A stretch of DNA of 64,000 nucleotides from an uncultured Planctomycetaceae bacterium (GTDB lineage Bacteria; Planctomycetota; Planctomycetia; Planctomycetales; Planctomycetaceae): contig CALSLT010000047.1 of the NCBI GenBank assembly GCA_943787265.1, positions 45,618 to 109,617 of the forward strand, in the 5' to 3' direction. The notes beneath the pieces are model-generated. The model was not told the origin of the DNA and searched no databases. It saw nothing but the letters and a program-made list of their open reading frames with translations. The position numbers and the translations under genes are program-made. Position 1 is the first letter of the stretch. Every line of letters begins with the position of its first letter. This document shows, piece by piece, positions 9,251-18,669 of this stretch.

Positions 9251-10642
9251 TCAAAGCAATTCGGAAATCGGCTCGCCATCGGTGAGGATTGGGATGGGGC
9301 GGCCGGAGTTGTCGAAGTAGTGTTTGTGGAAGTCGATTCCGAATTTGTGGTAAAGAGTGGCCAGCAGGCAGTTGCTGTTCATGATTCGGTCGACAGGATG
9401 TTCGCCTTTGGCATTGGTCGCTCCGATGTACTGGCCCATTTTCAGCCCGCCGCCTGCCAGGAAGATGCTCATCGCTTTGGACCAGTGATCGCGACCGGGG
9501 CGTTTCGTGGCTTTGTCCTGATTTCGGACCAGCGGTGTGCGACCAAACTCGCCACAGAAGATGAACAGGACGTTCTTATCAAGGCCGCGTTCCTGCAGGT
9601 CTGTGATCAAGGCGGGGACGCACTGATCGAAGACGGGCATGCGTTCACGATAGGCTTTGAAAATGTCGGCGTTGACGGAGTGGTCGTCCCAGTTGCTCGT
9701 TCGTCCTGCTTCTTTGCTGATCTTGAACGTCGCCTGAAGCTGAACGATGCGGACTCCTGACTCGACCAGACGTCGAGCGAGTAACAGTCCCTGCCCCCAG
9801 TTCGTTCGGCCGTATTTGTCTCGAAGAGCGTCGGGCTCTTTCGAAAGATCGAAGGCGTCGGCAGTGCGCGTGCTGGTCAGCATGGCGACAGCACGTTGGT
9901 TGAACCGGTCGAGTGCGGACATTGTCTTCGAGCGGTCGAAGTCGCGACGAAACGTGTCGAATGTTTTGAGAAGCTTTTGGCGAGTCTGCAGGTCCTTCAA
10001 AGCAGTGTCAGCAACTGTCAGGTCCCCGACTCCGAAACCGTCGGAATTTGGATCTCCACGAAACATGAACGGACTACACGATGCTCCAAGATATGCCGGC
10101 CCGCCGCCGTAGAACTTTGTGTTGGCAACGAAAAGCGGGATGTCGGTAATCGTGTGTTCGAGTTCTCGCGACACGACCGAAGCCATCTCGGGATATTCAG
10201 CGTCGGAAGGGTTAGCGGCGATGGGTGTGTAGCCGGAGAGAAAACGACACGTTCCGCCGGAGTGCTCATTCCGATTGTGGTGCAGGCTTCTGACGATGCT
10301 GAATTTATCAGCCATTTGCGCAAGGTTCGGCAGCAGCTCACAAATATCGAGCCCTGGCACGTTGGTCGGGATCGGTTTGAAGTCGCCACGGTATTCCTCG
10401 GGAGCATCTGGTTTCATATCGAATGTCTCAAGATGAGACGGTCCACCATTCGCCCAGAGCATGATTACTGAGAAGTCATTCTTCGCGTCAGCGATGGACT
10501 CGCCCGCTTGCAATAACTGAGTCAGGCCAGGCTCCATGCCGAGGCCCAGTGCCCCCATGCCGAGTCCGCCGATCTTGAGGAACGCACGACGATCGATCGG
10601 GCCAGGACAGTGGGGATTGTAGTTTCGGTGTGACTTACTCAT
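9251..10642 (-). CDS. DUF1501 domain-containing exported protein
   Basis: 463 residues from the ATG at 10642, which has GGAAG nine bases upstream and avoids overlap with the preceding gene; the frame is open upstream to 10726. DRRAFLKIGGLGMGALGLG near the N-terminus is the Tat-type signal. Blocks VIMLWANGGPSHLETFDMKP, FCGEFGRTPLVRNQ and GRDHWSKAMSIFLAGGGLKMG place it in DUF1501. It lies 41 bases after the BIG2/PSCyt gene at 10684, so it belongs to a second DUF1501 pair. Function in the phylum is not established. Confidence 0.9.
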   Translation of the reverse strand: MSKSHRNYNPHCPGPIDRRAFLKIGGLGMGALGLGMEPGLTQLLQAGESIADAKNDFSVIMLWANGGPSHLETFDMKPDAPEEYRGDFKPIPTNVPGLDICELLPNLAQMADKFSIVRSLHHNRNEHSGGTCRFLSGYTPIAANPSDAEYPEMASVVSRELEHTITDIPLFVANTKFYGGGPAYLGASCSPFMFRGDPNSDGFGVGDLTVADTALKDLQTRQKLLKTFDTFRRDFDRSKTMSALDRFNQRAVAMLTSTRTADAFDLSKEPDALRDKYGRTNWGQGLLLARRLVESGVRIVQLQATFKISKEAGRTSNWDDHSVNADIFKAYRERMPVFDQCVPALITDLQERGLDKNVLFIFCGEFGRTPLVRNQDKATKRPGRDHWSKAMSIFLAGGGLKMGQYIGATNAKGEHPVDRIMNSNCLLATLYHKFGIDFHKHYFDNSGRPIPILTDGEPISELL

Positions 10643-10683
10643 GCGGGGGGACTTCCAACAGAATTCTGCCGCGACTCGGTGAT

Positions 10684-13164
10684 TCAATGCACGAACTGAA
10701 ACTCTTTGGTATTTATCAGAGCCCATAGCAGATTGCCGATCGCCTTTTTCTGATCGGCTTCTGACTTCAGATACTCTACTGCGTTATTCCGCTCTTCTTT
10801 CGTCGGTTGCCGGCTGAAGATCGTCTGGAAAATGCCGGAGACTTTCTTCGGATGGTCTCGTTTATCGGCTGCAAGTTTGGTCGCGAGACTGGTTCCGGAA
10901 GTAAGTTTGCCGAGGACAAAGCTGTCGTTCATAAAGTGCAGCGCCTGTGAAAGACTTGGATCAGCAGCCCGCTCACATTCGCACGCGCTTTCGCGAGGCG
11001 GTCGCCCGAACAAGGTCAGAAATGAATTGGAATATCCCTCGTCGGGAAGCTGCAAAGCTCGCGTCCCCGCAGGAAGTCCGCTGTAGCCAGTCGGCGTGCC
11101 TGTGGCCTGATCAATCGCGTCGAGCAGCACTTCCGCCTTCATCCGCTGAGGATAGAACCGTGAAAAGTTTTGAGTCTCATCCAGGTTGAATTTGTTTGGT
11201 TCCGAGCTGAGCTGATACGTCGTGCTGGTGCAGATCAGCTCGACGATGTGTTTCATGTCGAAACCACTCTTGATGAATTCCTGAGCGAGTTCATTGAGCA
11301 ATGCTTCGTTGGATGCGGGGTTGGTTACTCGCAGATCGTCGACGGGATCAACCAGTCCACGGCCGAAGAAGTGCCCCCACATTCGATTGACGAAAGCCCG
11401 CGCGAAGTACGGGTTCTCTGGAGTCGACATCCAGTCGACAAAGTTGTGCCTTGGATCTGCGAACGGCGGAATATCCAGGTCGTTTTGACCAAGTCCGTGA
11501 GGAGCGACGATGTCTCCAGTAAGAGGATGCTTGACTTCACCGGTCGGCTTCACGAAGACCGCTTCGTTGGCTCGCCGCTCGGCGACACCTGCTCCGCCTT
11601 TTCGGGCAACGCGACCGAAGAACGCCGCGATCCCGTAGTAGTCTTCCTGGCTGATCTTTTCGAATGGATGGTGGTGACACCTTGCGCATCCGATCCGCAT
11701 TCCCAGGAACAGTTGCGCCGAGTCGTCAACATATCGATCCAGATATCGCACCTCGGCATACCACTGAGCCGGCGGGTTGACGCTGACGTTTCCGGTGGCC
11801 GTGACGATGTCTCTCACGAATCTGTCGTAAGGCACGTTTTCCGCGATGGCGTTACGAATCCAGCGGTGAAACGCGATGGTTCCGGGAATGCGGGGCGACT
11901 GTCCACGGCGTTTGTTTCGAAGAATATCGGACCACTTTTGAGCGAAGTGATCCGCGTATCCCGGACCGTTTATGAGTCTCCGAACAAGTTGCTCGCGATT
12001 GGTGGCCGAGCTGTCCTGCTCAAACTCTTTCAATTCATCTGGTGTTGGAAGTCGCCCGGCAATCTGCTGAGTCGCTCGCCGAATAAATGCAGCATCGTCG
12101 CACGTAGCTGACGGAGGAATTCCCAGGGACCGTAGTTGGCCCAACACGAGATCATCGATTGAGTTTCGAATTGGGAAGTCCGGCGTTGTCCACGGTCTGT
12201 CGAGTGGGATTCGAATTCGACTCACGGCGACCTGCCTGGAATAGGTAGCAACAATCGCCGTTTCGCCAATCCGCCTGGCCGTGGTGACCAGCCCCCACTC
12301 ATCGACTTCGGCAATCGTCGTTTCGTTCGACTTGAACGTAACCAGTCGCGTGACGTCTTGAGCGCTTCCGTCCGAGAAATGAGCCATCGCCACAATTTGC
12401 TGCTGGGAATTCGGCTGAAGTGACCGTTGCGCCGGTTCAAGAGTCAGCTTATGGAACGTCGGAGAGTTCGATGTGTCAGGCACGGTTCGCGGAGCGTCGT
12501 CTTCTATCCAGCGTGCCAGTCGAGCAAACTCTGGCTCGTCGGTAGCGAGTCGCTTCCCGCCACCATGAGGCACTTCCATGACCGGCTTCTGAAGCAGCAG
12601 TGAAGCCGTGCTTTGATGAGCCGTGACCCGCCGGCCGGCCGAGTCGCGCGTGATCGACGCAAAGTCGGATTCGGGATCGTACCCGAACAGCGAAAGCTTG
12701 AAGCCACCGCGTCCTGTCGCTTTCCCGTGGCATCCCCCGCCATTGCAGCCCCGCCGCGTGAGGATAGGGACGATGTCCTGATCAAAACTCAGCGGCAGAG
12801 TGTCTGCTCCGTTCGAAATTTCAATGCGGATCTTCGATGTGAGACCACCATGCCGAATCATCAAATCGGTGCTGCCTGATTTTCGAGGTGTCACGACTCC
12901 CGACGAGTTTACGGCGGCGATCGTTGAGTCAGAAATGGTGAAGTTGGCACTTCTTGTGACGTCTGCCGCGCGACCGTTCATCAAGGTAACAAGTACCTGC
13001 TGCCGGGAGTCTCGTCCGTCAAGCTGAATCGAATCTGGAAAGACGACGAGGTTTGGCGCAACTGGTTTCGGCAAGGATGCAACCTGTTCGGCGCGGCCAA
13101 ATCCCGACGCAATGTGAATGCACAGCGATGCGGCGAGGATGTATTGGGGAATGCGTGAAACCAT
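10684..13164 (-). CDS. Ig-like (BIG2) plus DUF1549/DUF1553 exported protein
   Basis: 826 residues with a signal peptide (YILAASLCIHIASGFG). Residues about 35-117 and 235-320 form two bacterial Ig-like domains (DVTRSANFTISDSTIAAVNSSG; SDGSAQDVTRLVTFKSNE). Between them lies a cytochrome-like segment with C140-NGGG-C145-H146, which is a CX4CH spacing, not the usual CX2CH. DUF1549 follows, with IGCARCHHHPFEKI, then DUF1553 (RAFVNRMWGHFFGRGLVDP; LHFMNDSFVLGK). The Ig-like domains suggest the protein is held at a surface or complex. It is the first gene of the pair with the DUF1501 gene at 9251. Confidence 0.9.
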   Translation of the reverse strand: MVSRIPQYILAASLCIHIASGFGRAEQVASLPKPVAPNLVVFPDSIQLDGRDSRQQVLVTLMNGRAADVTRSANFTISDSTIAAVNSSGVVTPRKSGSTDLMIRHGGLTSKIRIEISNGADTLPLSFDQDIVPILTRRGCNGGGCHGKATGRGGFKLSLFGYDPESDFASITRDSAGRRVTAHQSTASLLLQKPVMEVPHGGGKRLATDEPEFARLARWIEDDAPRTVPDTSNSPTFHKLTLEPAQRSLQPNSQQQIVAMAHFSDGSAQDVTRLVTFKSNETTIAEVDEWGLVTTARRIGETAIVATYSRQVAVSRIRIPLDRPWTTPDFPIRNSIDDLVLGQLRSLGIPPSATCDDAAFIRRATQQIAGRLPTPDELKEFEQDSSATNREQLVRRLINGPGYADHFAQKWSDILRNKRRGQSPRIPGTIAFHRWIRNAIAENVPYDRFVRDIVTATGNVSVNPPAQWYAEVRYLDRYVDDSAQLFLGMRIGCARCHHHPFEKISQEDYYGIAAFFGRVARKGGAGVAERRANEAVFVKPTGEVKHPLTGDIVAPHGLGQNDLDIPPFADPRHNFVDWMSTPENPYFARAFVNRMWGHFFGRGLVDPVDDLRVTNPASNEALLNELAQEFIKSGFDMKHIVELICTSTTYQLSSEPNKFNLDETQNFSRFYPQRMKAEVLLDAIDQATGTPTGYSGLPAGTRALQLPDEGYSNSFLTLFGRPPRESACECERAADPSLSQALHFMNDSFVLGKLTSGTSLATKLAADKRDHPKKVSGIFQTIFSRQPTKEERNNAVEYLKSEADQKKAIGNLLWALINTKEFQFVH

Positions 13165-13376
13165 AGCTGAATTCGGACGTGACTAAGTGGGGCAGGTGAG
13201 GGTGCGGCCTTCTATGGAAGCGGGAGGGGTATTCAGTGTTCGGGTTTTACGAAAAGAACGCAACATCGGTCGGCCCGGAAGCTGGTTCGCACCAACAGAA
13301 TATACAGCCTTCCTGACCGTAAGTTCTTCGTTAACTGACAAGGCGACCGATGGACGGTGTAGATGTCCTCGCCGGT

Positions 13377-15560
13377 TTACTTACCTGGTGCCGCTGAGTC
13401 TGGTTTGGCTTTTGGGATTACTTTAAAGGAAACAGAATTGGACCAAACTTGAAGCGTCTGTTCTTTGGGGGCAGGTTTCGCCTTCGCCGGGGCAGCGTCG
13501 GGGGCAAAAACGACAGTCGCTTTAACTATCGCCGCCAGCGAGTACCTTTCTGGTGTCAGCTTGTCGGGAATCTGTAACTCGATCGAAGTGTTGTCCGTGC
13601 CGCCTTTCAATACCGCTGACGGTGCCTTCATTCCAGCGGGAAGAATCGGGAATTCGATCTTCGCGTCGGCTTTGAGTTTTCCGGTACTCAGTTTGTGTGT
13701 CAGTGATAGGGCGAGCTTTCCTCCCGATTGAACCTCGGGGTTAACGATCGACAGATCAACGACCAGCGGAAGCTCTTGCGATACTGACACCGGTAAGCGG
13801 TGCACGAATCGACCTTCGGTTGCTCCTGCACGAAGCAGCGTGATAGCGCGAGCGTGTTTGATCTGGGAAGGCGCCGATTCGGTCGTCGCTTCGAGTTCCA
13901 GAAAGTGGCCTGGAAGCACAGCATCGTTTTCAGGATCACTTGTAAGGATCGCTACGACGGACGACTGGCCGGGGCCAATCCACGTTTCGTCGAGTGTCAG
14001 GCCTGCGTTCTCATTTGCTTTAGAAAGATTCAGGCGAACGGCACCGGCAAACCCGTCGCGTCGAAGCAGCGAAACTCGAAGGCCCGTCCGACCGCTTCGT
14101 GGAATTGAATAGCCCATCGGCGTCTTGTCGTCCGGCGGGGTGATGACAACGTCATACGATGGCTGTAGTGGTCTCAGCGAAAGTGCGTAGGTGCGGTCGA
14201 CACCGGAGAGAGTTGATCCGTAGAGATCGCGAAGGACGAGATGGAACGTTCCGTCGGCGGGAGCTTTCCATGTCGCGGAAACATCGAGCGACGCGGGTGT
14301 CACGACTGGCGGAAGATTCTTAGGCACCGGCATGTCCGGAAATGTGACAAGAGTCTTTCCTGCAGCATCCATGACGACCGCGTCGATGTCCATGAGGTGA
14401 CCGAGTCGGTCTCCGTACACGTCGATCGCAAATGACTCGCCCTTTTTCGCTTCGAAAGAATACCAGTCAGCGTCGTTCAGGCTGTTGAAGCGTCCGTTGA
14501 TAATGCTCGGGGCCGGGAGTGGTTGTGAGTTCACTGCTGACTCGGTGGCGTCTTCTTTTTCGTAGCCGACCTGATGATCAGTGAAACGGATTCGCGGTGA
14601 ACCCGGCATTGCATTGACTGTTGAATGTGGATGTGCCGGCACGAACGTTTCGAAGGATTCGATCGTGCTCTGCCAGGCTGCACGCAATTTGGCAGTTGAA
14701 AACGTAGTCTCGACGGAAAGTTTCTCCATGAACGTACGGCTGTTAGCCATTCGGAATGATGGCTGTCCATCATGAGACATCGCCAGCCGATAGAAGGACA
14801 AATTGTGTTTCGATGAGGAGTCGTGTTGAAACAAATCCGGCCAGACGGCAACCGTCGGCGTGTCTGCAAAAAGCTCCAATCGATAGAAACTGTTTGGTGC
14901 CGCGCGGTAGGCTCGGTCTGAAATGCGGACTCGATAAGTGCCGGAACTATCAAGTTCGTAATGAAACAGCGGTTCGCGTCGTCGACCGGTAGAATGAGCG
15001 ATTTCCTGGCCGTCCGGACTGAAGAGAGTCACTACTGGCTGAGTCGAACCATCCAATGATTGTGAGCGGCAACTCAAGGTAACCGACTGCTCTTCTTTCG
15101 CCTCGAACTGAAACCAGTCGAACTTCGCAGCCGCTTCCAACCGACCGTCGACCGCACCGGGGAACGGAATGGCCTGAGCTGAGTTGATGGAGTCGTTCTT
15201 GCCTGCTTCAGCGACGTTAGTCACAGACGAGATCACAAATCGCCGAGGGTTGCTGACTTCGCCATCGACGATGCACCACACGTCGCAATCCTGTGGCGGA
15301 GTACCGGATGCCACGGCGACGACGAGCTTCCCTTTGTCATCGAGTGAAGCCGTGACTTCGGGAATCGAAAAAATGAGTGCCGTCGCGTTCTCTATCTGCT
15401 TGCCCGTGAGGGATACCGTGACATTCTGACCCGGCTCGCAGGAGAACGGGAAAAGGGCTTCCAGCAGAGGGGCAGCGTTGGCCGACGCGGAGAAGGTCAG
15501 GCAGCTCATCCAGAAAAGGACCGCATAAAATGGTATTGAGCGAGAATGATGAGTGGTCAC
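13377..15560 (-). CDS. exported PPC-domain protein
   Basis: 727 residues from a GTG start, with a signal peptide (FYAVLFWMSCLTFSASANAAP). Two pre-peptidase C-terminal (PPC) type modules are visible: one around AVDGRLEAAAKFDWFQFEAK and one around NGRFNSLNDADWYSFEAK. The remainder is beta-rich and ends in a Lys/Pro/Ala-rich stretch. PPC modules usually sit beside secreted enzymes, but no catalytic domain is evident here. It precedes the second DUF1501/PSCyt pair on the same strand after a 212-base gap and is probably part of the same exported set. Confidence 0.75.
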   Translation of the reverse strand: MTTHHSRSIPFYAVLFWMSCLTFSASANAAPLLEALFPFSCEPGQNVTVSLTGKQIENATALIFSIPEVTASLDDKGKLVVAVASGTPPQDCDVWCIVDGEVSNPRRFVISSVTNVAEAGKNDSINSAQAIPFPGAVDGRLEAAAKFDWFQFEAKEEQSVTLSCRSQSLDGSTQPVVTLFSPDGQEIAHSTGRRREPLFHYELDSSGTYRVRISDRAYRAAPNSFYRLELFADTPTVAVWPDLFQHDSSSKHNLSFYRLAMSHDGQPSFRMANSRTFMEKLSVETTFSTAKLRAAWQSTIESFETFVPAHPHSTVNAMPGSPRIRFTDHQVGYEKEDATESAVNSQPLPAPSIINGRFNSLNDADWYSFEAKKGESFAIDVYGDRLGHLMDIDAVVMDAAGKTLVTFPDMPVPKNLPPVVTPASLDVSATWKAPADGTFHLVLRDLYGSTLSGVDRTYALSLRPLQPSYDVVITPPDDKTPMGYSIPRSGRTGLRVSLLRRDGFAGAVRLNLSKANENAGLTLDETWIGPGQSSVVAILTSDPENDAVLPGHFLELEATTESAPSQIKHARAITLLRAGATEGRFVHRLPVSVSQELPLVVDLSIVNPEVQSGGKLALSLTHKLSTGKLKADAKIEFPILPAGMKAPSAVLKGGTDNTSIELQIPDKLTPERYSLAAIVKATVVFAPDAAPAKAKPAPKEQTLQVWSNSVSFKVIPKAKPDSAAPGK

Positions 15561-15608
15561 AGAAATATTCCGATAGGTGCAATACGTCGCTCAGCGGTGG
15601 CAAGGATT

Positions 15609-16313
15609 CTACGACGCGGCAGCACGTTGAATCGAACTAACGACATCTTCAACAGGAGTCACGTCGCCCAGGTCGATGTCGATATCGAGCAGGTTGACTC
15701 GATGCAGAATTTCGCAGCGTTCACCAACGGCTTCCTCCGGCACGATGACGCGGAAACTGTCCGTCGCGTCCCGGCACGTCGCATAAATGCAGTGGCTGGT
15801 GCTCACGCCCGTCACGATGAGGGTGTCGATTCCGAGAGACGTCAGCATCTCGTGCAGATTCGTTCCCTTGAAGGCTGACGCGTAGCGCTTGCGAATCAGT
15901 TTTTCAGTGGGACGTCGTTCGAGGCGATCATCGAGATCGAACAGCGGAGCATCGTCTGGAGTCAGATTCATGACCAGCTTTCTGTTTTGTGGGCTGGGCG
16001 GATCGGCCGGGTCGTAGGCAAATGATGTGAAGAATATTGGAATGCCGGCTTCTCGTGATGCGGCCAGAACTTTGCACGTGGCCTCCACGACTGAATCGGC
16101 ATTTGTCCCGATCTGAAGATCAGGTTTCGTCCAGTACAAGGCGAGGTCAATCACAATCAGTGCCGGCCGAGATCCAAATCCAACCCGGGCACCCCAGCCG
16201 CGATCCAGATACCGATCTTTTAGCTGGGCAAGATGCGAGATGAGCGGTTCTCGAAGCTCGTCAGGTAGTGCGAGGTCCGACGATCCGCTGTCCACACGGC
16301 AGGATTCGGTCAT
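15609..16313 (-). CDS. isochorismatase-family cysteine hydrolase
   Basis: 234 residues. The alpha/beta fold of the isochorismatase-like hydrolases is clear, with the catalytic triad D56 (ALIVIDLALY), K142 (IRKRYASAF) and C175 (VTGVSTSHCIYATCRDA). The VSTSHC form is like N-carbamoylsarcosine amidohydrolases and related amidases rather than true isochorismatases, so it probably cleaves an amide, carbamoyl or imide bond. An N-terminal extension of about 45 residues precedes the fold. It is followed upstream on the same strand by an amidohydrolase-fold gene (69-base gap), consistent with a two-gene C-N hydrolase unit. Confidence 0.85.
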   Translation of the reverse strand: MTESCRVDSGSSDLALPDELREPLISHLAQLKDRYLDRGWGARVGFGSRPALIVIDLALYWTKPDLQIGTNADSVVEATCKVLAASREAGIPIFFTSFAYDPADPPSPQNRKLVMNLTPDDAPLFDLDDRLERRPTEKLIRKRYASAFKGTNLHEMLTSLGIDTLIVTGVSTSHCIYATCRDATDSFRVIVPEEAVGERCEILHRVNLLDIDIDLGDVTPVEDVVSSIQRAAAS

Positions 16314-16382
16314 ATCAAAGCGACTTTCTGGTGATGTAGTTTTTCGGAACGGTCTGCATGAAGACTGATCCTCTAGCGAAGG

Positions 16383-17582
16383 CTACGTAGGGACAATCTG
16401 GCCAGCGAGCATTGTCAGTCGGGGCGCCCACAGCGTTCCCGCTCTCGATTGTCCGGTGACATCGTAAAGAGTTTGATTCGGCAATTGATCCAACACGAGC
16501 AGGTCGGCTCGTCGACCAGGTGAAAGAAGTCCTGATTCACTTTCGACATTCAATAGTCTGGCGGGAGTCGACGTCACTGCCGCAAAAATATCCGTAGATG
16601 GCATGCCGGCAGCGTGCAGCTTGGCCATTACAAGTGGAAGGTCGTGCTGCGGTGTTGCTCCCCGATGATTCTTTTGCAGATCGGTTGAGATCGTGTCCGG
16701 AGCAAAGCCAGCGCTGATGGCTGACTCGGCGACGTCGAAATTGAAGGAACCCATGCCGTGACCGATGTCGAACAGAATGCCCCGGTTCCGAGCGACTCGC
16801 ACACAGTCAAGCACTTGACGGTCGTTAATGATGCAGTGGGGCTCACGACGAAAACAGTACGTAACGATGTCGCCAGGTCGAAGCAGAGCCAACTGTTCCT
16901 CAAGAGGCCAGTCTTCCGGCCGCCGCATGCCGTAAAGAATCGGCAGGCCAGTTTCTTCAGCGGCGGTAATCCCTCGTTGTAGAATCTTGTGAGGGCTGGT
17001 CGAGCCGCAGGCGTGATGGCTCGTGTTGACGGCGATTGCTCGGACGTGATTCCTGTGCCGAGCCACGGCGGCCACACACTCGTCAACATTGGCGTCTTGC
17101 AGCTCTTCGAAACATCCTCGCGACGTTGATTCACCGACGCGCGAAAGATTGATCGCTAGCAGAATTCGAGCGTTCGATTTGTTGATCGTCCGACCGACGT
17201 ACTCGTCAATGTTCGCAGCTCCTGCGTCCCCCTGAGACATCACCGTCGTCACGCCGCGAGTCAACATGAATTTGTCGGGTGATACGCCGAAGACAGAATC
17301 AGAATTGGCCGGATGTGCGTGCAGATCGATCAGACCCGGCAGTAAAATTCCGTCTGGGAATTTAAGAGCTCGATCGTAGCTGGTGACCAGCGGTCGAGTT
17401 GAACTTTGAAGTGCAGCCCCTACATGGACAGATTCGATCAGCTTGCCATTGATAACAATCGAGCCGGCACCATCCACGCCGCTGGCAGGACAGAAGATAC
17501 GGCTTGCGTGAATGATTGTCCGGCCATCACGATGCTCGTTGTTCAATTTCGGTCGCCTCGACTTCAACAAGGTTTGTCGCAT
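16383..17582 (-). CDS. amidohydrolase-fold protein lacking several metal ligands
   Basis: About 399 residues from ATG 17582; the frame is open to 17702, and the first 40 codons are basic and unlike the family. It is a diverged relative of the intact amidohydrolase at 24746: both share FD(I/V)GHG.GSFN and TISTD blocks. HxH (H88, H90) and the last aspartate (D301) are kept. By pairwise reading, the position of the bridging lysine is A184, and the two ligand histidines are Y217 and Y242. A normal binuclear site therefore cannot form. It may bind one metal, use another chemistry, or be a non-catalytic partner. The IS at 17799 sits just upstream and could affect its promoter. Confidence 0.7.
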   Translation of the reverse strand: MRQTLLKSRRPKLNNEHRDGRTIIHASRIFCPASGVDGAGSIVINGKLIESVHVGAALQSSTRPLVTSYDRALKFPDGILLPGLIDLHAHPANSDSVFGVSPDKFMLTRGVTTVMSQGDAGAANIDEYVGRTINKSNARILLAINLSRVGESTSRGCFEELQDANVDECVAAVARHRNHVRAIAVNTSHHACGSTSPHKILQRGITAAEETGLPILYGMRRPEDWPLEEQLALLRPGDIVTYCFRREPHCIINDRQVLDCVRVARNRGILFDIGHGMGSFNFDVAESAISAGFAPDTISTDLQKNHRGATPQHDLPLVMAKLHAAGMPSTDIFAAVTSTPARLLNVESESGLLSPGRRADLLVLDQLPNQTLYDVTGQSRAGTLWAPRLTMLAGQIVPT

Positions 17583-17798
17583 CGATTTGAAATGAGCTGC
17601 TATCGCTTCTTGCCAACGCTTTATAGTTCTTCGATAAGTCCACCTGTGGAGTTTACACAAACATCCGGTATCGGACCGTTCAATTGGTCGTTTGCGAATC
17701 ACGTGTAGCTAAACTCGCCAGATCGTGGAGCTTCTCGCGGGCGACGCAATGACAGCGTTGGCGGCGGGCAAGCCAGTCACGGACAAAGTACGCCTTCA

Positions 17799-17818
17799 CT
17801 AGGTCGTACGGACATTCA
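17799..17818. repeat. IS left terminal inverted repeat
   Basis: Exact reverse complement of 18670-18689. It begins with CTAG and contains GTCGTACGGACATTCA. The transposase stop codon (17816-17818) lies inside it. Confidence 0.92.
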
Positions 17819-18255
17819 GACCATGTCTGTGATTAGTGCTGCGAGCCAGATGAAGCCGGCGAAGTTCGCCGGCTTTTTCTCGTAGCGTGTGGCGATGCGG
17901 CGGCAGCGTTTGATTCTTCCAAAGAATCGTTCGATGAGATTGCGGTGTTTGTAGACCGTCCTGTTGTATCTCTTTTTCTTTTTGCGTCCGGCATTTGGCT
18001 TGATGCACACCTTTGCCCTGAGCTGTCGGGCACGCTTGCGGATCGCGTCTGAATCGTACGCGGCGTCAGCGATGATGGTGCCCACATCACCGCGTTTGAA
18101 GTCTTTGAGCAACTGTTCTCCCTAAGGAGCATCGCCAGGTTGACCGACCGTCAGCTGGAAGGTGACAAGCCGGCCGCTTCTGCCAGTTACTGCGTGAACT
18201 TTGGTCGTCAGTCCGCCACGAGAACGGCCAAGGCAGCGTTGTTCGTCAGCGTCTT
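17816..18255 (-). pseudogene. IS5-family transposase, second frame (OrfB), with internal TAG
   Basis: Read in the -1 frame after 18256-18263, the protein runs CLGRSRGGLTTKVHAVTG...LTVGQPGDAP, then meets TAG at 18122-18124, then continues GEQLLKDFKRGD...IADAAYDSD...NLIERFFGRIKR...AALITDMV. The D, D and E of the DDE site are in these blocks (ADAAYDSD; NLIERFFGRIKR), so the catalytic residues lie partly beyond the stop. The TAG stands where a Gln codon (CAG) is expected, one transition away. Translation can only yield a truncated product unless the stop is suppressed. Confidence 0.82.
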
Positions 18256-18612
18256 CTTTTTTTCATCTGCCAGGCGGCGTCCGGTGGAAGCGACCGGGTG
18301 AGCTTTGATGCTGGTAGAATCTATCTGTACTTCCTGCAATTCGTCTGTCGGTCCTGACTCACCGATGGCCAGGAAAATCCGCTCCCAGACACCTCGGGAA
18401 CACCAGCGATCGTACCGCTTCCAAACCGAGTTGGGTTTTCCGTATCGACCAGGAAGATCTTCCCAGGGAATGCCAGTTTTCAGCACAAACAACACGGCGT
18501 TGATAAACAATCGATTGTTACGACCTGTCCGCCCTGGATCACTTTTCTTTCCCTGGATCAAACTCTTGATCACATTCCACTGTTCATCGCTCAGTTCATG
18601 ACGTCGGACCAT
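18208..18612 (-). CDS. IS5-family transposase, first frame (OrfA)
   Basis: 134 codons from ATG 18612, which has AAGGAGG six bases upstream; the frame is open to 18645. LSDEQWNVIKSLI, GIPWEDLPGRYG and QIDSTSIKAHP are the N-terminal helix-turn-helix and first catalytic-Asp block of IS5 transposases. The frame continues past the slippery run into LTNNAALAVLVAD and stops, as in other IS427-group elements. A -1 shift at the A7G run would continue into the second frame with DEQRCLGRSRGGLTTKVHA, a classic family block. Confidence 0.88.
   Translation of the reverse strand: MVRRHELSDEQWNVIKSLIQGKKSDPGRTGRNNRLFINAVLFVLKTGIPWEDLPGRYGKPNSVWKRYDRWCSRGVWERIFLAIGESGPTDELQEVQIDSTSIKAHPVASTGRRLADEKKKTLTNNAALAVLVAD
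18256..18263 (-). other. A7G slippery site in the IS transposase
   Basis: On the minus strand seven A are followed by G, inside the GAT-GAA-AAA-AAG region. OrfA and OrfB differ by -1 exactly here. IS427-group elements are known to use this type of site for programmed frameshifting. Use in this host is inferred. Confidence 0.65.
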
Positions 18613-18669
18613 CGTGCTCCTCCTTGAGACGATAGACATCCTCATTCAAACTAATGACAAACAGCAAGA

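Noticed and set aside
11170..12111. 313-codon plus-strand frame opposite the BIG2/PSCyt gene
   Set aside because: It is antisense to a gene with clear domains and has no recognisable motifs; GC-rich genes often leave long frames on the other strand.
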